A stretch of 16,947 nucleotides of DNA, from positions 1 to 16,947 of the forward strand of contig CAJUGU010000088.1 in assembly GCA_910586105.1 (NCBI GenBank), read 5' to 3'. Within the stretch, counting starts at the first letter, position 1; the number at the start of each line of letters is the position of its first letter. Position numbers and translations under genes: made by a program. The notes under the pieces are model-generated. The model had not been told where the DNA came from and did no database searches. It was given only the letters and a program-made list of their open reading frames with translations. Shown here piece after piece: positions 13,168 to 16,947 of the stretch. The stretch is from an uncultured Eubacteriales bacterium. Lineage in GTDB: Bacteria; Bacillota; Clostridia; Oscillospirales; Butyricicoccaceae.

Positions 13168-13437
13168 CCCCTGCGCGGGCGGCGCCAAAGGGCGTTGCCC
13201 TCTGGACACCCAGCCATGCGCGGGGAGCGCCAAAGGGCGTTGCCCTCTGGACACCCAGCCCTGCGCGGGGAGCGCCAAAGGGCGTTGCCCTCTGGACACC
13301 CAGCCCTGCGCGGGCGGCGCCAAAGGGCGTTGCCCTCTGGACACCCATCCCTGCGCGGGCGGCGCCAAAGGGCGTTGCCCTCTGGACACCCAGCCCTGCG
13401 CGGGCGGCGCCAAAGGGCATAGCCCTCTGGACTCCCG
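13168..13437. repeat. Six tandem 45-bp repeats of GC-rich hairpins
   Basis: CAAAGGGC begins at 13186, 13231, 13276, 13321, 13366 and 13411, exactly 45 bases apart. Each unit has a hairpin around CCAAAGGGC-NNN-GCCCTCTGG and a CTGCGCGGGcGGCGC or CTGCGCGGGgAGCGC segment. Copies differ at only a few positions (CGGGCGGCGC or CGGGGAGCGC, CCATGCG or CCCTGCG, GTT or ATA in the loop). Because 45 is a multiple of three, open frames run through the array on both strands and give 15-residue periodic peptides. I regard these as artefacts. There are no spacers, so it is not CRISPR. Confidence 0.9.
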
Positions 13438-13477
13438 AAATGCTTCGCATTTCTTTTACTCGCCTGCGGGCGGGACG
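13437..13477 (-). repeat. End module of the repeat element, inverted copy of 16759-16797
   Basis: On the plus strand, a 7-bp hairpin GAAATGC/GCATTTC (13437-13453) is followed by CTCGCCTGCGGGCGGGACG (13459-13477). The reverse complement of this 19-mer recurs exactly at 16759-16777, again next to a 7-bp hairpin. So the array has a defined end beyond the 45-bp units. Confidence 0.8.
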
Positions 13478-13512
13478 GGAGTTGGGCTGCTGCCAGCCTA
13501 GGACGCGCAGAA

Positions 13513-13737
13513 ATGAGCCATGTAAAAGAGCGCCTTTTTGACGCGATTGCGGCTATGTCGGAAGCGGACGCGCTGCGGCTTTGGGATATTGTCGAAACGC
13601 TGGCGGAAATCGGCTGGGATTCGATCGAAGAAGTCGAGCCGGACGAAATCGATCTGCAAATGATCCATGATGCGGAGAACGACCCCGACTGCAAAGTATT
13701 CGCAACCGAAGAAGAAGTGAAAGCATTATTTGACTGA
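13513..13737 (+). CDS. Small acidic protein of unknown function
   Basis: A 74-residue, strongly acidic protein that I do not recognise. It begins MSHVKERLFDAIAAMSEADA, an amphipathic helical segment. This continues LRLWDIVETL, then a Glu/Asp-rich middle (EEVEPDEIDLQMI) and a tail NDPDCKVFATEEEVKALFD. The general look (short, helical, acidic) resembles antitoxin-like proteins, but there is no toxin gene beside it and no known motif. There is no strong ribosome binding site before the ATG at 13513. It ends 22 bases before pyrK and may be co-transcribed. The frame is free of stops with plausible codon use, so it is probably real. Confidence 0.6.
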   Translation: MSHVKERLFDAIAAMSEADALRLWDIVETLAEIGWDSIEEVEPDEIDLQMIHDAENDPDCKVFATEEEVKALFD

Positions 13738-13759
13738 CCAAACAACAGGAGGATTCTTT

Positions 13760-14560
13760 ATGCACCTAATTCATACCGACGGCCTCGACGGCGCGCCGAC
13801 CCAGACGGCCTGCACGGTGGCCGGACGCGCCGAGCTTGGCGAACGGCTGTACGCGTTAGAGTTGGACGCCCCGGGGCTGGCGCAGGACGCCCGGCCCGGT
13901 CAGTTCGTCCATATCGCCTGCGGAAGCCAGTTCCTGCGCCGCCCGATCTCCATTTGCGAAGCCTCAGGCGACCGGCTCCGGATTGTTTTTCAGGCGAAGG
14001 GCGAAGGGACGCAGTGGCTTTCCGAGCGGAAGCCCGGCGACCCGCTGGATGTCCTCGGGCCGCTCGGCAACGGCTTCGACCTCTCCCGGTTGGGCGAGCG
14101 CCCCGTATTCGTCGGCGGTGGGATCGGCGTACCGCCCCTGCTGCTGGCGATGCGTAAAGCCAAAGAACAAGGGGCGGAGCCTTCCGCGATCCTTGGATTC
14201 CGTTCGCGGAGCGCGGCGATCTTAGAAGACGAGTTTCGCTCGCTGGGCGCGGTTTCGGTCACGACTGACGACGGTTCCTATGGCGTACATGGCTTCGTTT
14301 CGGACGTGCTGGAAGGCTGCGCCGACCATGCGACCGCCGTCGCCGCCTGCGGCCCCCGGGGGATGCTGCGCGCCGTCGCTTCGATCGCCGAAGCGCACGG
14401 CCTGCCCTGCCAGGTATCCCTCGAGGAGCGAATGGGCTGCGGGATCGGGGCCTGCCTTGTCTGCGCCTGCGCCCTCAAAGGCGAGGACGGGCAGACCCGT
14501 TATGGGCACGTCTGCAAGGACGGCCCCGTGTTTGACGCAAAGGAGGTCGATTGGACATGA
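13760..14560 (+). CDS. pyrK: Dihydroorotate dehydrogenase B, electron transfer subunit
   Basis: A 266-residue flavin and iron-sulfur protein that lets PyrD of class 1B use NAD+. An FAD-binding barrel comes first (RPISICE at 61-67), then an NAD-binding region (GGGIGVPPLL, 119-128, and AACGPRGML, 195-203). A C-terminal [2Fe-2S] motif follows, MGCGIGACLVCAC...GHVC, with Cys227, 232, 235 and 252. I chose the ATG at 13760 because AGGAGG lies 8 bases upstream. The stop codon overlaps the pyrD start by 4 bp. It acts as a complex with PyrD in pyrimidine synthesis at the cytoplasmic side. All cluster and flavin motifs look intact. Confidence 0.96.
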   Translation: MHLIHTDGLDGAPTQTACTVAGRAELGERLYALELDAPGLAQDARPGQFVHIACGSQFLRRPISICEASGDRLRIVFQAKGEGTQWLSERKPGDPLDVLGPLGNGFDLSRLGERPVFVGGGIGVPPLLLAMRKAKEQGAEPSAILGFRSRSAAILEDEFRSLGAVSVTTDDGSYGVHGFVSDVLEGCADHATAVAACGPRGMLRAVASIAEAHGLPCQVSLEERMGCGIGACLVCACALKGEDGQTRYGHVCKDGPVFDAKEVDWT

Positions 14561-15480
14561 CAGACGCTGTCAGCATGAACCTTGCCGTGGATTTTTGCGG
14601 CGTCCGGCTCAAAAACCCGATCACCGTCGCTTCGGGGACGTTCGGCTTTGGGCAGGAATACAACCAGTTCTTTGACATTTCGGCGCTGGGCGGCATTTCC
14701 GTCAAGGGGCTGACCCCGACCGAACGGCTGGGCAATCCCGCCCCGCGGATCGCGGAGACCCCTGCGGGGATGCTGAACTGCGTCGGCCTGCAAAATCCGG
14801 GTATCGACCGCTTTATCGCCGAACAGATCCCGCGGCTGCGGCGGCATGATACCGCGATCATCGCGAACGTTTCGGGCAATACCGTCGAGGAATACTGCGG
14901 GATGGTCGAGAAAATTTCCGACGCGGATGTTGACCTGATCGAAATGAATATTTCCTGCCCCAATGTGAAATGCGGCGGCATGGCGTTCGGTACTCAGCCG
15001 AAGATGGTCGAGGAGGTCGTAAGCGAGGCGAAACGGTATGCGAAAAAGCCGCTGATCGTGAAGTTATCGCCCAATGTGACCGATATTGCCGAGATTGCCC
15101 GCGCGGCGGTCGGGGCGGGCGCGGATGCGCTTTCCCTCATCAATACAATCCTTGGAATGCGGATCGACGTAGACACCCGAAAACCGGTGCTTTCCAACAT
15201 CATGGGCGGGCTGTCCGGCCCGGCGGTGCTGCCGGTCGCCGTGCGGATGGTTTATCAGGTGCGGCAGGCGGTCAATGTGCCGATCCTTGGCATGGGCGGG
15301 ATCTCGAATGGGCGCGACGTGGTCGAAATGTTGTTGGCGGGCGCGGATGCGGTCGCGATTGGCGCGGCGCTGTTCCATGACCCGCTGTGCCCGGTGAAGG
15401 CGCTCGCCGAGCTGAAGGGTTACATGGCGAAGCACGGCGTTTCGGATGTCCGGGAATTGAGCGGGGGTGTGATGGTATGA
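14557..15480 (+). CDS. pyrD: Dihydroorotate dehydrogenase, class 1B catalytic subunit
   Basis: A 307-residue FMN enzyme oxidising dihydroorotate to orotate, the fourth step of UMP synthesis. Signatures are the FMN-contacting ASGTFGFG (25-32) and VKGLT (49-53), NISCPNVKCGG (131-141) with the catalytic Cys134 of class 1 enzymes, and the C-terminal GMGGISNGRDVVEMLLAGADAV. The ATG at 14557 has AGGAGG 10 bases upstream and overlaps the pyrK stop codon; a TTG at 14551 would leave too little spacing. Its own stop overlaps the next gene by 4 bp, so pyrK, pyrD and the fusion gene are translated as a unit. Confidence 0.96.
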   Translation: MTDAVSMNLAVDFCGVRLKNPITVASGTFGFGQEYNQFFDISALGGISVKGLTPTERLGNPAPRIAETPAGMLNCVGLQNPGIDRFIAEQIPRLRRHDTAIIANVSGNTVEEYCGMVEKISDADVDLIEMNISCPNVKCGGMAFGTQPKMVEEVVSEAKRYAKKPLIVKLSPNVTDIAEIARAAVGAGADALSLINTILGMRIDVDTRKPVLSNIMGGLSGPAVLPVAVRMVYQVRQAVNVPILGMGGISNGRDVVEMLLAGADAVAIGAALFHDPLCPVKALAELKGYMAKHGVSDVRELSGGVMV

Positions 15481-16658
15481 CGACGCTGTATTTGGTACGC
15501 CACGCGGAGGCGGAAGGGAACGTTTACCGGCGCTGCCACGGGCAGTATGACGCGCTGCTGACCCATCGCGCGCCCGCGCAGCTCAAATGCCTTGCGGAAC
15601 GGTTTGCAGAGGTACCGCTTGCCGCGATTTACGCCTCGGATCTGTACCGCGCCCGCCATACGGCGAAAGCGATCGCCGACCGGAAGGGAATGCGGGTCAA
15701 GATCCGCCCGATCCTGCGGGAGATCGATATGGGAGATTGGGAGGACGAGACCTGGGCGGCGCTGCCGCGGCTCGATCCGGAGCATTATGCCGACTGGCAG
15801 CATCGGCCGGGGCGGTGCGTCGTCCCGGGCGGCGAAAGCGTGATGGAGGCGGGCGAGCGGGTGTTCGGCGCGCTGCGCGAGCTTGCCGCCGCGCATGACG
15901 GCGAGGCGATCGCGGTGGTTTCGCACGGCTCGGCGATCCGGGGGTGTTTGTGCATCGCGCTGGGCCTGTCCCCGGACGAGATCGGCGAGATCGGATGGGG
16001 CGATAATACCTGCGTTGCAAAGTTTGAATTTTCGGAAGACGGCTGCAAGGCGGTCTATTGGAATGACGCTTCCCATTTGACGGAGGAGCTGTCGACGTTT
16101 GCGTCGATCGGCTGGACGAATGTGAAAGGGTCGCCGTCGACGGCGCAGCTGTGGTACCGCCCGTATGACCCGGCGGCGGACGAAGCGCTTTTCCTGGACT
16201 TTATGCGCGAGCTGCATCGGAATGCTTACGGGACGTTAGAGCATTTTCATGCGGAGGCGCTGGCCGCGCAGGCGGCGGCGTGCGCGGCGGAGGATGCGCG
16301 GGCGGTTACGTTCGGGATGCTGGAGGATGAACCGGCGGCGCTGGTTTATCTGAATGTGCTGGAGGACGCGGGCGCGGGCTGCGGAATGGTCGGCGGGTTC
16401 TGCATCGCGGAGGAATGGCGCGGCGCAGGGCTTAGCCAGCAGATCCTTGGGCAAGCGATCAGCGTGTACCGGTCGCGTGGAATGGAATATTTATGCGCAC
16501 GCGTAGCGGAGAAAAATGCAAGGGCGCAAGGATTTTATCGTAAATTTGCGTTTGAAAACCGCGGCGAGGTGCAGACCGAGTGCGGGATGCATTATTTGAT
16601 GGCGAAGCGGATCAAGGTCGATCCGCTCGAGGAGGAGCGCGAACTGTTTGAGGTTTGA
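15477..16658 (+). CDS. Histidine phosphatase-GNAT acetyltransferase fusion protein
   Basis: A 393-residue two-domain protein. Residues 1-210 are a histidine phosphatase (branch 1): LVRHAEAEGN with His9, LREIDMG with Glu82, and VSHGSAIRG with His150, all needed for phosphohistidine chemistry. Residues about 225-380 are a GNAT acetyltransferase, with the acetyl-CoA motif EEWRGAGLSQQIL (312-324) and VAEKNARAQGFYRKFAF (343-359). The start at 15477 overlaps the pyrD stop codon (ATGA), with GGGGGTG upstream. Substrates are unknown; the coupling to pyrK-pyrD suggests a nucleotide or pyrimidine intermediate. Similar fusions may already exist in databases as uncharacterised proteins. Both catalytic sites look intact. 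Confidence 0.9.
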   Translation: MTTLYLVRHAEAEGNVYRRCHGQYDALLTHRAPAQLKCLAERFAEVPLAAIYASDLYRARHTAKAIADRKGMRVKIRPILREIDMGDWEDETWAALPRLDPEHYADWQHRPGRCVVPGGESVMEAGERVFGALRELAAAHDGEAIAVVSHGSAIRGCLCIALGLSPDEIGEIGWGDNTCVAKFEFSEDGCKAVYWNDASHLTEELSTFASIGWTNVKGSPSTAQLWYRPYDPAADEALFLDFMRELHRNAYGTLEHFHAEALAAQAAACAAEDARAVTFGMLEDEPAALVYLNVLEDAGAGCGMVGGFCIAEEWRGAGLSQQILGQAISVYRSRGMEYLCARVAEKNARAQGFYRKFAFENRGEVQTECGMHYLMAKRIKVDPLEEERELFEV

Positions 16659-16689
16659 GCGCTTGCGCCGGAGCGGCGACGCATAAAAA

Positions 16690-16719
16690 GTCAGCCCGCC
16701 TCCGTTCTGGCGGGCTGAC
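16690..16719. terminator. Terminator-like hairpin after the pyr cluster
   Basis: A perfect 11-bp stem, GTCAGCCCGCC (16690-16700) with GGCGGGCTGAC (16709-16719), has an 8-base loop and lies 31 bases past the fusion gene. On the plus strand it is not followed by T. On the minus strand it ends in five T (16689-16685), so it may serve a convergent gene beyond the right edge, or both directions. Confidence 0.6.
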
Positions 16720-16758
16720 AAAGGCACGCGTTCCATTCAGTATAACAAGCCCAACCCT

Positions 16759-16894
16759 CGTCCCGCCCGCAGGCGAGGAGAGATGCGTTAGCATCTCGGG
16801 GTCTGGGGTCGTAGACCCCAGCGGGATTCCAAAGGGCGGAGCCCTTTGGCGCTCCCCGCGCAGGGGCGGGTGTCCAGAGGGCTCTGCCCTCTGG
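16759..16894 (+). repeat. Inverted, diverged copy of the 13.2-13.5 kb hairpin element
   Basis: In order: the 19-mer shared exactly with 13459-13477 (16759-16777), a 7-bp hairpin GAGATGC/GCATCTC (16780-16797), a 7-bp hairpin TGGGGTC/GACCCCA (16804-16820), one full 45-bp unit (16829-16873) beginning with a 9-bp hairpin CCAAAGGGC/GCCCTTTGG, and a closing 9-bp hairpin CCAGAGGGC/GCCCTCTGG (16874-16894). The 45-bp unit matches the reverse complement of an array unit at 37 of 45 positions by my count. All loops are three or four bases. It is noncoding. Confidence 0.85.
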
Positions 16895-16947
16895 CACGGC
16901 AGTTTCATAAAATATCCAGTAATTTACAAAAGTAAGAATGGTTGATT
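16895..16947. other. Right edge, nothing recognised
   Basis: The last 53 bases are AT-richer than the rest (GTTTCATAAAATATCC and following) and hold no gene start, terminator or repeat that I can support. A gene on the minus strand may begin or end just beyond the edge. Confidence 0.4.

Noticed and set aside
13168..13437. CRISPR array
   Set aside because: The repeats are contiguous 45-mers with no unique spacers and no cas genes nearby.
12893..13450. Periodic repeat protein on the minus strand through the array
   Set aside because: Same artefact as above; it also runs antisense into the regulator gene.
13163..13501. Periodic 15-residue repeat protein read on the plus strand through the 45-bp array
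   Set aside because: It is open only because 45 is divisible by three. The minus strand is open too, and the ATG overlaps the end of the LacI-type gene with no ribosome binding site.
13513..13737. Toxin-antitoxin module
   Set aside because: There is no second small gene next to it; pyrK follows directly and the repeat array precedes it.

Overview
The window is GC-rich chromosomal DNA from a Gram-positive anaerobe, most likely a gut clostridium of the Oscillospirales/Ruminococcaceae kind. The evidence is indirect: purine-rich ribosome binding sites at most genes, sigma-A-type promoters, a lipoprotein solute-binding protein, a class 1B (PyrK/PyrD) dihydroorotate dehydrogenase, an iron-sulfur redox operon with no haem proteins, and GC-rich hairpin repeats between genes. 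The genus cannot be named from this sequence. I see no rRNA, tRNA, insertion sequence, phage gene or CRISPR array.

Layout. (1) 1-4090, plus strand: a sorbitol/glucitol-type PTS operon, gutM-srlA-srlE-srlB, followed by pgi and a strong intrinsic terminator. Its promoter, and any sorbitol-6-phosphate dehydrogenase gene, lie outside or upstream. (2) 4120-5938, plus: a well-formed promoter drives a ROK-family regulator translationally coupled to a HAD phosphatase/phosphomutase-like gene. (3) 5974-8182, plus: a Crp/Fnr-type regulator gene, then a tightly packed four-gene redox operon: ferredoxin:thioredoxin-reductase catalytic chain, thioredoxin, 2[4Fe-4S] ferredoxin, and a small membrane Fe-S protein. 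A perfect Crp/Fnr-like palindrome sits where a class II activator would bind before this operon. (4) 8203-11707, minus: a sugar-binding lipoprotein gene with its own promoter, a 420-base repeat-bearing gap, then an inositol-2-dehydrogenase-like gene and a hydroxypyruvate-isomerase-like gene, closed by a strong terminator. A divergent LacI-type regulator (12120-13166) and a 557-base control region with several dyads lie beside it. (5) 13168-13490: six 45-bp tandem repeats plus a conserved end module. (6) 13513-16658, plus: a small acidic ORF of unknown function, pyrK, pyrD, and a histidine-phosphatase/GNAT fusion; the last three overlap by 4 bp each. (7) 16690-16894: a terminator-like hairpin and an inverted, diverged copy of the 13.2-13.5 kb repeat element.

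The genes suggest three carbon-uptake modules (a PTS polyol, an inositol-like sugar, and whatever controls the ROK/HAD pair), one Fe-S/thiol redox module, and one pyrimidine-synthesis module. The most interesting pieces are the redox operon with its candidate operator, the modular hairpin repeats, and the phosphatase-GNAT fusion coupled to pyrD.
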